64,000 nt of DNA, taken from contig NZ_AQRA01000006.1 of NCBI RefSeq assembly GCF_000626715.1, positions 310,001 to 374,000 on the forward strand, in the 5' to 3' direction. Under the pieces are notes generated by a model. That model was not told the origin of the DNA. It saw only the letters and a list, made by a program, of their open reading frames with translations, and searched no databases. Below, one piece after another: positions 36,218 to 45,421 of this stretch; the first letter of the stretch is position 1, and each line of letters begins with the position of its first letter. The DNA comes from Aquimarina atlantica. Its GTDB lineage: Bacteria > Bacteroidota > Bacteroidia > Flavobacteriales > Flavobacteriaceae. The translations under genes were made by a program, and so were the position numbers.

Positions 36218-36685
36218 CTATTTTTTAAAATATTTAAAAGGAACCACCAACATACCAAAGCATTCTCCCTTTTCCTTTTTTATATTTTTATGGTGCATTT
36301 TATGAGCTCTTCTTACTCCTTTAGCATACCAATTGCTCGTATTTCTAAATAGTTTGAAACGTTGATGTATAAAAATATCATGTACTACAAAATAAGCAAT
36401 ACCATAAGCTAGAATACCTAGGCCTATTGCTCTACCTACCCAAAATGTCTCGGCGTCGTGAAATAAAATACAAGACATACTAACAATAGCATAGAATACA
36501 AAGAATAAATCATTACGTTCCCACCAACTATCGTGGTCTTTATGGTGATGATCCTTATGTAACGACCATAAAAAACCATGCATTACATATTTGTGAGTAA
36601 ACCAGGCCATAAACTCCATAATAGAGAAGGCAGCAAGAAAAACTAATATTTGAACAAAAATTTTCACAACATAGGTTTTATACAA
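36218..36685 (-). CDS. crtZ: beta-carotene hydroxylase
   Basis: A 155-residue membrane di-iron hydroxylase of the fatty acid hydroxylase superfamily. The histidine boxes are HKYVMHG, HKDHHHKDH, HDIFIHQRF and RRAHKMHH. CrtZ converts beta-carotene to zeaxanthin through cryptoxanthin. Four hydrophobic segments are visible. It is the last gene of the crt operon, 8 nt after crtB. A lycopene cyclase needed to supply beta-carotene is not in the window. Confidence 0.92.
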   Translation of the reverse strand: MYKTYVVKIFVQILVFLAAFSIMEFMAWFTHKYVMHGFLWSLHKDHHHKDHDSWWERNDLFFVFYAIVSMSCILFHDAETFWVGRAIGLGILAYGIAYFVVHDIFIHQRFKLFRNTSNWYAKGVRRAHKMHHKNIKKEKGECFGMLVVPFKYFKK

Positions 36686-36693
36686 AAATACGG

Positions 36694-37533
36694 CTAAATT
36701 AAGTTTAATCTATAGTCAAAATAGGATTTTGCTAATAACCCAAATTTTTGATAATTCGACACTCGTATACGTGTGTTTTTTATCTCTAAAGAAGGAGTTT
36801 TTTTAAGCTTATTTAGTAATTTTTTATAATAAATAAATGCAGTATATACACCAAATTTTGCCTCAACAGGAAGTTTCAGGATACCTTGTAATGCTTTACT
36901 AAAATCGCCTTCTATTTCTTTAATAATTTTAAGCTTAGAATCTTCATCGAGTTCGTTTAAATTTAGATTCGGAAAATAGGTTCTATTAAGATCTTCAAAA
37001 TCTGCTTTTAGATCCCGTAAAAAATTAACTTTCTGAAAAGCAGACCCCAAATGCATCGCGCTTTCCTTTAAATTATCATATTTTTCGGGATTTCCATTCA
37101 CAAAAACCTTTAAACACATTAACCCAACTACATCAGCAGATCCATAGATATAATCCTTGTATTCCTGATCTGTTAGATATTTGGTTTTATGCAAATCTAA
37201 TCGCATACTTTTCATAAATGCTTCATATAACTCTGGACTAATGTTATATTGATGAACTGTCTTTTGAAAAGAATTAAGAATAGGATTTAAACTAATCTTA
37301 TTTTCGATTGCTTTGTACATTTCTTCTTCAAAATCATTAAATAATTTCTCTTTATCATACTCGTGAAATGTATCTACAATTTCATCTGCAAACCTTACAA
37401 AACCATAAATATTATATATATCCTGTCGTATAGAGCCTGATAACATTTTTGAAACAAGCGAAAATGATGTACTATACGAATTCGTAACAATTTTGCTACA
37501 ACTTTGTGATACAGTATCAAAAATAGACTTCAT
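36694..37533 (-). CDS. crtB: phytoene synthase
   Basis: A 279-residue squalene/phytoene synthase that condenses two geranylgeranyl pyrophosphates. The aspartate-rich motifs are FVRFADEIVDTF and VNFLRDLKADFEDLNRTYFP. YNIYGFVRFADE aligns with the usual R/VxxxDE region. It lies 30 nt downstream of crtI and 8 nt before crtZ, all in one operon. Confidence 0.94.
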   Translation of the reverse strand: MKSIFDTVSQSCSKIVTNSYSTSFSLVSKMLSGSIRQDIYNIYGFVRFADEIVDTFHEYDKEKLFNDFEEEMYKAIENKISLNPILNSFQKTVHQYNISPELYEAFMKSMRLDLHKTKYLTDQEYKDYIYGSADVVGLMCLKVFVNGNPEKYDNLKESAMHLGSAFQKVNFLRDLKADFEDLNRTYFPNLNLNELDEDSKLKIIKEIEGDFSKALQGILKLPVEAKFGVYTAFIYYKKLLNKLKKTPSLEIKNTRIRVSNYQKFGLLAKSYFDYRLNLI

Positions 37534-37563
37534 AAGATAGAGTTTAAGGTTTAATTGAGTTTG

Positions 37564-39060
37564 TTATGTTGGTATACTATGTTTTAACTTTTCATCATAT
37601 CGATAATGATTCTGGATTAATCCTGCTGCTAGTTTTCCCGAAATCAAAGATGGGGGGACACCCGGACCAGGAACAGTAAGTTGCCCTGTAAAAAACAGAT
37701 CTTGTACTTTTTTACTTTTTAACTTAGGCCTAAGAAAAGCAGTTTGTAAAAGTGTATTGGCCATTCCGTAGGCATTTCCTTTGTAAGAATTATATTCTTT
37801 TATAAAGTCTTTAATACAAAAGGACTCTTTAAAGATAATGTTATTTCTAATATTTTGATTTGTAAGTGATTCAAAACGAGTTATGATTTTATCAAAATAA
37901 TGTTCTCGTAATTCGTTGGTATCTTCTATCCCAGGAGCCAATGGGATAAGGAAAAATCCATTTTCGTAACCTTCAGGAGCCGATTTAGGATCTGTTACAG
38001 AAGTGAAATTAGCATAAAACAAAGGATCTTCTGTCCACTTAGGAGTGTCATAAATATCTTTGGTATGTTGTTCAAAATCAGTATCAAAAAATAGATTATG
38101 ATGATTAATATTTTGTAATTTTTTATCAAACCCTACATAAAAAAGCAGAGAAGAAGGAGCAAAAGTTTTACGCTCCCAATATTTTTCAGAATATTGGCGA
38201 TATTCTGGTGGCAGTAATGTTTCTCCATGGTGATAATCCGCTCCGCACAATACAATATCGGCATCTATTTTTGTAGAATTTACTATAATACCTTTAGCAC
38301 AACCATTTTTAACTATTATTTTTTCGACAGTTGCATGGGTATGAATGGTTACACCTAGCGATTCGGCTAATTCTTTAATTCCTGTGATTACACTATACAT
38401 TCCTCCTCTGGGATGCCAGGTTCCTAACCCAAAATCAGCATAGTTCATAAAACTATAAAAAGCAGGGGTGTCACTAGGTTTAGCACCTAAGAATAATACA
38501 GGAAATTCAAGAATTTGGATTAACTTTTTACTTTTAAAATCTTTACGAATCTCTTTAGAAATGGTACTAAAAAATTGACCTACTCTTAAAATCGTTTCTT
38601 TTGTAACAAGTTCTAATACAGAAACTCCTGGTCGATACACCAAATCCTTAATAGCAATCTCATAATTATTCTGGGCAGTCTTGATAAATTTTTTCAGTTT
38701 AATAGAACTTCCTTTTTCTTCTGCTTCAAAGGTTTCGTATATTTTTTCTAAAGAATCACCAATCGTAATGCTTTCATTGTTTTTAAAAAAAACTTTGTAA
38801 GCAGGATGTAACTTATCCAGTGTGTAATAATCAGAGGCAGATTTATCAAAATCCTTAAAAAAGCGTTCAAATACATCAGGCATCCAGTACCACGAGGGAC
38901 CAGTATCGAATGTAAACCCTTCTTTTTTTAATTGCCCGGCTCTACCACCAATCGTTGCATTTTTTTCAAAAATAGTTACATCGTATCCTAATTTAGCCAG
39001 ATAGCACGATGCAGAAAGCGATGAAAACCCAGAACCGATGATTACTATCTTTTTAGACAT
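37564..39060 (-). CDS. crtI: phytoene desaturase
   Basis: A 498-residue CrtI-type FAD enzyme converting phytoene to lycopene by successive desaturations. The dinucleotide-binding motif is IIGSGFSSLSASCYLAKLG, followed by ATIGGRAGQ. The C-terminal signature FFTGQLTVPGPGVPPSLISG is typical of bacterial carotenoid desaturases. Starts 19 nt after the MerR regulator gene and precedes crtB. Confidence 0.95.
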   Translation of the reverse strand: MSKKIVIIGSGFSSLSASCYLAKLGYDVTIFEKNATIGGRAGQLKKEGFTFDTGPSWYWMPDVFERFFKDFDKSASDYYTLDKLHPAYKVFFKNNESITIGDSLEKIYETFEAEEKGSSIKLKKFIKTAQNNYEIAIKDLVYRPGVSVLELVTKETILRVGQFFSTISKEIRKDFKSKKLIQILEFPVLFLGAKPSDTPAFYSFMNYADFGLGTWHPRGGMYSVITGIKELAESLGVTIHTHATVEKIIVKNGCAKGIIVNSTKIDADIVLCGADYHHGETLLPPEYRQYSEKYWERKTFAPSSLLFYVGFDKKLQNINHHNLFFDTDFEQHTKDIYDTPKWTEDPLFYANFTSVTDPKSAPEGYENGFFLIPLAPGIEDTNELREHYFDKIITRFESLTNQNIRNNIIFKESFCIKDFIKEYNSYKGNAYGMANTLLQTAFLRPKLKSKKVQDLFFTGQLTVPGPGVPPSLISGKLAAGLIQNHYRYDEKLKHSIPT

Positions 39061-39079
39061 AACTAAAATAATTATAAAA

Positions 39080-39976
39080 TTATAGCTCAGAAATTAGCGA
39101 GCTAATCGACTCAAAATAACGATGGTTGTGTCCTGTATGATTAGAAACATACATAGCTTGTTTGCCTAACATCCATAGCTCATTGACTCTATTGGTGCAT
39201 ACAATTGTATTAAAATCTTCGAGGTATTTTTTGATATTGTCTTTTTCTGGTCTAATCGTAAAATAAGATATGAACACAACGTCATCATGAAGAGAAAGCA
39301 TGTTAGGTAAGCTATCTAAAGGAATGCTCGGACCTAGATAAATAGCTTTGTACCCATGTAATAGTATCTCGTAATTAATATATAATAAACCTAATTCATG
39401 TATTTCATTTTCTGGAAGAAACAAAATAAAAGCCCTATCGGTTTTGGTAGGTTTAGAATATTGAAGCTTTTCGATATTTAATAATAGTTTTTGCTTTATT
39501 AGATTAGAAATAAAATGCTCATGTGCAGGGCTAATGGTATCTGTTTGCCATAATAACCCTATTTCTTTTAATAAAGGAATGAAAACATCAACAAATATTT
39601 CTTTAAAATTTCTTTTACTTTCTAGTTGAGAATATGTCTCTAAAAATAACTCGAGATCATAATTTAACATTGCAATTTTAAAGGAGTTTATAGCTTGGTT
39701 TTTGGCGCTATTGTCAGATACAATACTTCTTACATATTCATTAATTTCTTCAGTACCTAATTTAGAAATTCTGGATATTTTATAACCACTGTTTACCAAA
39801 TAAGTAACATTAAGCAGCTTTTGAAGATTTTTTAAATTGTATGTTCTTATATTGGTATTAGTACGATCCGGAGAAAGTAGATTATATCTTTTTTCCCATA
39901 TTCTTATAGTGTGTGCTTTTACACCACAAAGATTCTCTAAATCTTTAATACTGAATGTTTGCTTAATATTGTTCAC
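39080..39976 (-). CDS. MerR family regulator with B12-binding-like domain (CarH/CarA type)
   Basis: A 298-residue regulator. The MerR helix-turn-helix is at 1-70 (FSIKDLENLCGVKAHTIRIW, EKRYNLLSPDRTN). A four-helix cap (SPAHEHFISNLIKQKLLLNI) and a Rossmann-like domain follow, with an ExHxxG motif (NEIHELGLLYINYE) and AIYLGPSIPLDSLP. In CarH the His of the matching motif coordinates cobalamin, and light releases repression of carotenoid genes. It heads the crtI-crtB-crtZ operon and is probably its regulator. Cobalamin binding is inferred from the motif, not shown. Confidence 0.8.
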   Translation of the reverse strand: MNNIKQTFSIKDLENLCGVKAHTIRIWEKRYNLLSPDRTNTNIRTYNLKNLQKLLNVTYLVNSGYKISRISKLGTEEINEYVRSIVSDNSAKNQAINSFKIAMLNYDLELFLETYSQLESKRNFKEIFVDVFIPLLKEIGLLWQTDTISPAHEHFISNLIKQKLLLNIEKLQYSKPTKTDRAFILFLPENEIHELGLLYINYEILLHGYKAIYLGPSIPLDSLPNMLSLHDDVVFISYFTIRPEKDNIKKYLEDFNTIVCTNRVNELWMLGKQAMYVSNHTGHNHRYFESISSLISEL

Positions 39977-39984
39977 CTTTTTTT

Positions 39985-40100
39985 AAAAATTGTTAAACAA
40001 AACTAAGCAAAAGAAAACACTTTTTTTTCCAAAAATTGTTAAAATAGCACCTTATCTTGTTAAAAAACGAACAATTTTTGGTGATTCGTTAATAATTGTT
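39985..40100. promoter_or_regulatory. operator array upstream of the merR-crt operon
   Basis: Four copies of an AATTGTT core lie in about 115 bp: AAAAATTGTTAAA at 39985-39997, CCAAAAATTGTT at 40029-40040, the inverted AACAATTTTTGG at 40070-40081, and AATAATTGTT at 40091-40100. The second and third form a 12-nt perfect inverted pair spaced by 29 nt. This suits cooperative binding by a tetrameric CarH-like repressor. Inference from pattern only. Confidence 0.55.
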
Positions 40101-40195
40101 AGAAGCTAATAGTTTTGTACTAAGATAGTTTGTGGTACTTAATTTATAGTAAACCTTAGAAATATCACTTGATTGTATATACTATAAAAGAAGGT

Positions 40196-40753
40196 CTAGA
40201 AGAAAAAAAAAGAAACATTAGCTTTTAAGAAACGTAAAGCTTTAGTGATATGAATTTCGACCGTTTTAGTAGAAATACCTAAGATATCTGCTATTTCTTT
40301 GTGCTTTTTTTGCTCTAAACGACTAAGTTTAAATACTTCTCTGCATTTTTTAGGAAGCTGTTCGATAGCCTTTTCGAGTTTTAGCCAATCAGAGTCTAAT
40401 TGGCTTTCTTCTTCACTAGTATACATTTCAAATATAGCTTCCCATTTTAGAGAATCTAAAGCATCGTATTCTTTTTTTTGCTGGCGTAAATGCATTAGAA
40501 ATTCATTATGACAAGCTCTAAAAAGATAATTCTTTAAGGATGTTGTAATTCGTAAAGTTGATTTTTTTTCCCAAAGTCTAAGTAAAACATTTTGCACCAA
40601 ATCCTCGGACAATGATGAATTATTAGAAAGTTTATAAACGTAATTATACAACCAGGAATAATATTGGTTAAATACTATTTTGTAGCTGTCTTGATTTCCG
40701 TCTGTAAGCCCCTGGATCAGTAATTTTTCTATGTTTTGACTATCTTTTTTCAT
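40196..40753 (-). CDS. RNA polymerase ECF sigma-70 factor
   Basis: A 185-residue ECF sigma factor. Region 2 is YSWLYNYVYKLSNNSSLSED, LVQNVLLRLWEKKS, and region 4 is QLPKKCREVFKLSRLEQKKH, EIADILGISTKTVEIHITKA. The ATG at 40753 is preferred over one four codons upstream. Diverges from a FecR anti-sigma gene 88 nt away; together with the TonB receptor these form a cell-surface signalling locus. Confidence 0.92.
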   Translation of the reverse strand: MKKDSQNIEKLLIQGLTDGNQDSYKIVFNQYYSWLYNYVYKLSNNSSLSEDLVQNVLLRLWEKKSTLRITTSLKNYLFRACHNEFLMHLRQQKKEYDALDSLKWEAIFEMYTSEEESQLDSDWLKLEKAIEQLPKKCREVFKLSRLEQKKHKEIADILGISTKTVEIHITKALRFLKANVSFFFF

Positions 40754-40841
40754 TATAAAAATCACCGACTAAATTAAAAAAAATAAAATAAAGTAGGGGA
40801 TTTATAGTTTTTCTGCATCTTTTAAATAGAAAAAATGAAGA

Positions 40842-42008
40842 ATGGATAATTATTTAACAGTAATTAAAAAATACCTTGAAGGAGATATTTCGCCATCAGA
40901 TAGAGAAGCATTGCAACAATGGCTAACTCAAGACCCTGAACATGAAATACTTTTTAAGCAAGAAATAAAGAATTGGTATGCGGCAAACGAAGAGCTACCA
41001 AAAGATCCCAATTATGCGTATAATCGTTTTTTACACGCTATCGATAAAAAAGAAGTTAAAGTAATTAAACCGAAATCATGGTCTGGGATAATAAAATACG
41101 CAGCAGTTATAGGAGGGATGCTTTTGGGAGGGTATTATTATACCACCCAAAGTGTTTCTAAGGTTAAAACAAGCCATGATGTTGTTGAGACTAACTCTAT
41201 ACCTGTAGATAAAATCAAAATTGTTCAGGCAGATGGTACCGTAACGTATACCGATTTTAATGATAAAGCAGATATTATAAATGCTAATGGTAATTTGATT
41301 GGTAAAAAAGATCAGGATCAATTTATTGTTCAGCCCGAGAGCGAGGTAACCGAAACCAGGTATCTTGAAATCTCTATCCCCAAAGGAAAATTGTTTCAAC
41401 TCACATTATCCGACGGAACCAAAGTATGGTTAAATGCAGCTAGTAGTCTAAAATTTCCACAACATTTTACACCTACAAAAGAAAACAGAATGGTATATCT
41501 AAAAGGAGAAGCTTTTTTTGATGTTACCAAAAATAAAGCACAACCGTTTATCGTAAAAACAGAAACTGTAGATGTCGAAGTTTTAGGAACCCAGTTTAAT
41601 GTATCGTCTTATGCCGAAGATGCTACGGTAAAAACAACCCTGGTAGAAGGAGCTGTGGTTGTTAATGTTCAAAATGAGAATACAAACTCATTACAGCTTA
41701 TACCTAACGATCAGGCAATTTTTAGTAAGGATAAAAAAGCTATGCATAAACAAAAGGTAAATACATCATTATATACTTCCTGGATGGATAAAAAGATTAT
41801 ACTGCAAAACGAATCTTTTATAGATGCATTTAAAAGGATAGAGCGTAGCTATGATGTCACGATAACAAGTCATAACAAAAGATTAAACAATACACGTTTT
41901 ACAGGAGAATTTGATGTAGAAAATATCGAAGAAATCCTGAAAACATTTTCAGAAACTTTAAAATTTACATATGAAATAAAAGGTAAGGATATTACAATCA
42001 ATCCGTAA
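40842..42008 (+). CDS. FecR family anti-sigma factor
   Basis: A 388-residue anti-sigma regulator. A cytoplasmic N-domain (VIKKYLEGDISPSDREALQQ) precedes one transmembrane helix (IIKYAAVIGGMLLGGYYY). The periplasmic FecR domain is at about 180-290 (ISIPKGKLFQLTLSDGTKVW, LNAASSLKFPQHF, GEAFFDVTKNKAQPFIVKT), and a DUF4974 domain ends the protein (FTGEFDVENIEEILKTFSET). It is expected to hold the divergent sigma factor inactive until signalled by the receptor. Confidence 0.93.
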   Translation: MDNYLTVIKKYLEGDISPSDREALQQWLTQDPEHEILFKQEIKNWYAANEELPKDPNYAYNRFLHAIDKKEVKVIKPKSWSGIIKYAAVIGGMLLGGYYYTTQSVSKVKTSHDVVETNSIPVDKIKIVQADGTVTYTDFNDKADIINANGNLIGKKDQDQFIVQPESEVTETRYLEISIPKGKLFQLTLSDGTKVWLNAASSLKFPQHFTPTKENRMVYLKGEAFFDVTKNKAQPFIVKTETVDVEVLGTQFNVSSYAEDATVKTTLVEGAVVVNVQNENTNSLQLIPNDQAIFSKDKKAMHKQKVNTSLYTSWMDKKIILQNESFIDAFKRIERSYDVTITSHNKRLNNTRFTGEFDVENIEEILKTFSETLKFTYEIKGKDITINP

Positions 42009-42014
42009 AAAAAA

Positions 42015-42034
42015 GGAAGTGCTGCTACACTTCC
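42015..42034 (+). terminator. weak hairpin between fecR and the receptor gene
   Basis: GGAAGTG-CTGCTA-CACTTCC just after the FecR stop, without a T run. It could attenuate read-through into the TonB receptor gene, or only stabilise the mRNA end. Confidence 0.35.
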
Positions 42035-42090
42035 CTTACTGATTCGATTATTATTTAACTGAGTACTTAACAATCAAACTTTTCAAAAAT

Positions 42091-45000
42091 ATGAAAAAAA
42101 AGGGTAATCGTACGCTATTTTCACACCTAGCGTGCCAATCAATTGTATTAAAAATGAAACTCACACTAGTTCTGTTTAGTTTTTCCATCTTTCAGATGAT
42201 GGCAACTTCTGGCTTTTCACAAGGCAAAATAGAACTTGATTTCGAAGAAACACCATTATTAGAGGTTCTCGAAGAAATTAAAAGTCAAACATCATATAAG
42301 TTTTTTTACATTAATGATGAGGTAAATTTAAATCAAAAGACCACAATTCAGGTCAATAAAGAAACTTTGGGTAAAGTTCTGGAGCTTTTGTTTGATAATA
42401 CAGATATCTCATATTCTATTATCGGAAAACAAGTAATACTGAAAAAAGCTCATGTGCTTAATGAGCAGATAAAGTTACAACGCGAAATTAGAGGAAATGT
42501 CAAAGATGCTAATGGTAATCCATTACCAGGAGCAAATGTATTGGTAAAAGGAACCACAATCGGAGCCCAAACAGATTTTGACGGTAATTTTGCAATTAAT
42601 GTATCTGGAGAAAACAATACTTTGATTGTTTCTTACATTGGTTTTGAAACTACAGAGGTAGATGTAACAGCTAAAGATTTTATAGAGATCGTATTAAAAG
42701 ATGCAGCTGCACAATTAGATGATGTAATTCTTGTAGGATCCAGAAATCCTAGTCGTACCGCTATAGAGACTGCTGTGCCAATCGATGTTATTGATATCAC
42801 TCAGGTGGCTACCCAGGGACCGCAAACGACGATTAATGAAATTTTAAATTATGCAGCTCCTTCATTTACATCCCAAGCCCAAACTGTTTCTGATGGGACA
42901 GATCATATCGATCCGGCTTCTCTTCGTGGTTTAGGACCCGACCAGGTTTTGGTATTAATTAATGGGAAAAGAAGACATAATACTTCATTGGTAAATGTAA
43001 ATGGTACCGTTGGAGCGGGTAGTGTAGGTACAGATATGAATGCAATCCCTACCGCTGCTATTCAAAGAATCGAAGTTTTGCGAGATGGAGCTGCAGCTCA
43101 ATATGGTTCTGATGCGATTGCTGGTGTGATTAATATTGTACTGAAAAAAGCAACTGGAAAATTAGATGTAACTCTTACCACCGGAGCTAATTTTAGTGAA
43201 AACTCTAACCAGTTTGATGGAGGTAGTGATGGAGAGAAAGTAAAACTGGAAGCAAATTACGGATTGGCATTAGGAGAAAACGGAGGATTTATCAATTTTA
43301 CTGGATCACTTTCTACCAGAGAACCAGCATTACGTAATCGTGATTATCAAGGAGATATTTTTAAAGGATTTCATGGCGCAGAACGCGTCTTTGCAGCAGG
43401 AGGAGGAAATGTAGCAGAAATGACACTTGCAGATTATCAAACTGCTGCTCAGGGAATCTCATACCTGGATCAGAGTGTTAAAGATCAGATTGCCGCTTTA
43501 GATGTAAATAACCCAGCAGATGTAGATACTTTCAGAGAACTATTAGATGTCGATGTCGATGAAGCAGAATTGACAGCTCGTGGATTAACGCGTTCAGATT
43601 TTAGATTTAAAGTAGGTACAGCTAAATTAAGAGAGGGTAAATTCTTTGCCAATATGTCTATTCCTCTAAGTGATGATGCCGAAATTTATAGTTTTGGTGG
43701 GATTAGCTACCGACAAGGATTGGCATCTGGATTTTACAGAAGACCGGCACAAGGAGACGGTAGAGCTAATACTCCAGCATTTCCGAATGGATTTTTACCC
43801 AATATAGGAACAGATATTGTAGACAAATCTATCGCCTTGGGAATTAAAGGGAAAATTAAAGATTGGAGTGTAGATTTCTCGAATACATATGGGATCAATA
43901 CTTTTGATATCACTGTTGGTAATTCTAGTAATGGAACCTTGGGTGTTGCAACACCCAGAACCTTTGATGCAGGAGCATTAAGTTTTATGCAGAATACAAC
44001 TAATCTGGATATTACTAAGTTTCATGAAGATATTTTTGAAGGATTTAATGTGGCAATGGGAGCAGAGTATAAAGTAGAAAACTACTCGATTACCGCAGGA
44101 GAAGAAGCTTCATATACAAGCTATGATATTAACGGAAACCCCGTAACCAGTACTACTCCCGATGATCAATTAGTTCGAAATAATTTCACGGGAGCTGTAC
44201 TTGGTGGAGGCTCACAAGTGTTTAGAGGATATGACCCAAACAACGAAACCGATAAATATAGAAATAGTATTGCCGGCTATATTGATCTCGAAGTCGATTT
44301 TACAAAGCAATGGCTAGTTAGCTTAGCAGGGAGATATGAGAATTACTCTGATTTTGGAGATACATTTAACTATAAACTAGCTACCCGATACAAGATTTCT
44401 GATAATTTTTCGGTTCGTGGAGCTAATAGTACAGGGTTTAGAGCACCGTCGTTACATCAGCAATTTTTTAGTAGAACCAGTACAGTATTTGTAGATAATC
44501 AACCTTTTGAACAAGGTACATTTACCAATGATAGTAGGGCAGCTGCTTTAATTGGGATTGCAAAATTGAAAGAAGAAACCTCTGATAGTTATAGTATTGG
44601 ACTTACGGCAAAAATCCAGAATTTTACCATTACTGCAGATGCCTATCTAATTAATATAGATGATAGAATTGTATATAGCGGTAGTTTTGGAAATGGAGGA
44701 GATGCAGAGCTTACCCAGATATTTGAAGATGCAGGAGCTACAAGTGCACGTTTCTTTGTGAATGCAATTGATACCAAATCTCAAGGTATAGATGTTGTAA
44801 TTTCTCATAAAGCTACTTTTGGCGAAAATACAACGCTGAAAAGTGATCTATCGGGAACCTTTGCAGAAACCGAAGTAGAAGAGATTAGAGTCCCTGCTAG
44901 AATCGCTAATGCGGGTCAGGGAGGAAACTTCTTTGATGCACAGGAAGAAGCTTTTTTAACCTTGGCGCAGCCCAGAACAAAGGTGAGCCTTACCAATGCA

Positions 45001-45333
45001 CTATCTATCGGAAGATATAATGTGTTATTGAGAAACGTATTCTTTGGAGAAGTAACAGATCCAGATGACTTTAACGGAGACCCAAGAGTTGAAGGAACCG
45101 TGGTTAGTGATGATGCTGTTTATGGAGGAAAAGTTGTAACCGATCTTTCTGTTTCTGCAAAGATTTTTGAAAACCTTAATATCACCATAGGAGCCAATAA
45201 TTTATTAGATGTGTATCCCGATGAAAATAGAGCAGGAGGAACTGCTGGGGATCAGTTTGTATATTCTCGAAGAACATCGCAATTTGGATATTCAGGAAGG
45301 TTCTTATTTGCAAGAATTAATTTTAGCCTATAG
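42091..45333 (+). CDS. TonB-dependent receptor with STN and carboxypeptidase-like domains
   Basis: A 1080-residue outer-membrane receptor. In order: a long signal region to about residue 45 (SIFQMMATSGFSQ), an STN domain (LDFEETPLLEVLEEIKSQTS), a carboxypeptidase-regulatory-like domain (IRGNVKDANGNPLPGANVLV), the plug (AQYGSDAIAGVINIVLKKAT), and a 22-strand barrel ending in an aromatic FARINFSL. The STN domain fits regulation through the adjacent FecR. No SusD-type partner follows, so transport of a siderophore or another small ligand is more likely than of glycans. Ligand unknown. Confidence 0.92.
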   Translation: MKKKGNRTLFSHLACQSIVLKMKLTLVLFSFSIFQMMATSGFSQGKIELDFEETPLLEVLEEIKSQTSYKFFYINDEVNLNQKTTIQVNKETLGKVLELLFDNTDISYSIIGKQVILKKAHVLNEQIKLQREIRGNVKDANGNPLPGANVLVKGTTIGAQTDFDGNFAINVSGENNTLIVSYIGFETTEVDVTAKDFIEIVLKDAAAQLDDVILVGSRNPSRTAIETAVPIDVIDITQVATQGPQTTINEILNYAAPSFTSQAQTVSDGTDHIDPASLRGLGPDQVLVLINGKRRHNTSLVNVNGTVGAGSVGTDMNAIPTAAIQRIEVLRDGAAAQYGSDAIAGVINIVLKKATGKLDVTLTTGANFSENSNQFDGGSDGEKVKLEANYGLALGENGGFINFTGSLSTREPALRNRDYQGDIFKGFHGAERVFAAGGGNVAEMTLADYQTAAQGISYLDQSVKDQIAALDVNNPADVDTFRELLDVDVDEAELTARGLTRSDFRFKVGTAKLREGKFFANMSIPLSDDAEIYSFGGISYRQGLASGFYRRPAQGDGRANTPAFPNGFLPNIGTDIVDKSIALGIKGKIKDWSVDFSNTYGINTFDITVGNSSNGTLGVATPRTFDAGALSFMQNTTNLDITKFHEDIFEGFNVAMGAEYKVENYSITAGEEASYTSYDINGNPVTSTTPDDQLVRNNFTGAVLGGGSQVFRGYDPNNETDKYRNSIAGYIDLEVDFTKQWLVSLAGRYENYSDFGDTFNYKLATRYKISDNFSVRGANSTGFRAPSLHQQFFSRTSTVFVDNQPFEQGTFTNDSRAAALIGIAKLKEETSDSYSIGLTAKIQNFTITADAYLINIDDRIVYSGSFGNGGDAELTQIFEDAGATSARFFVNAIDTKSQGIDVVISHKATFGENTTLKSDLSGTFAETEVEEIRVPARIANAGQGGNFFDAQEEAFLTLAQPRTKVSLTNALSIGRYNVLLRNVFFGEVTDPDDFNGDPRVEGTVVSDDAVYGGKVVTDLSVSAKIFENLNITIGANNLLDVYPDENRAGGTAGDQFVYSRRTSQFGYSGRFLFARINFSL

Positions 45334-45363
45334 TTGAGTTTGTATTATTAGTTTAGTACAACA

Positions 45364-45393
45364 ATAGACAGGGATACACGTATCCCTGTCTAT
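45364..45393. terminator. bidirectional hairpin terminator
   Basis: ATAGACAGGGATA-CACG-TATCCCTGTCTAT, with perfect 13-nt arms, between the converging TonB receptor and M56/M23 genes. Confidence 0.78.
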
Positions 45394-45421
45394 CTTTTAA
45401 GCAATCTGGTATATTGATGTC

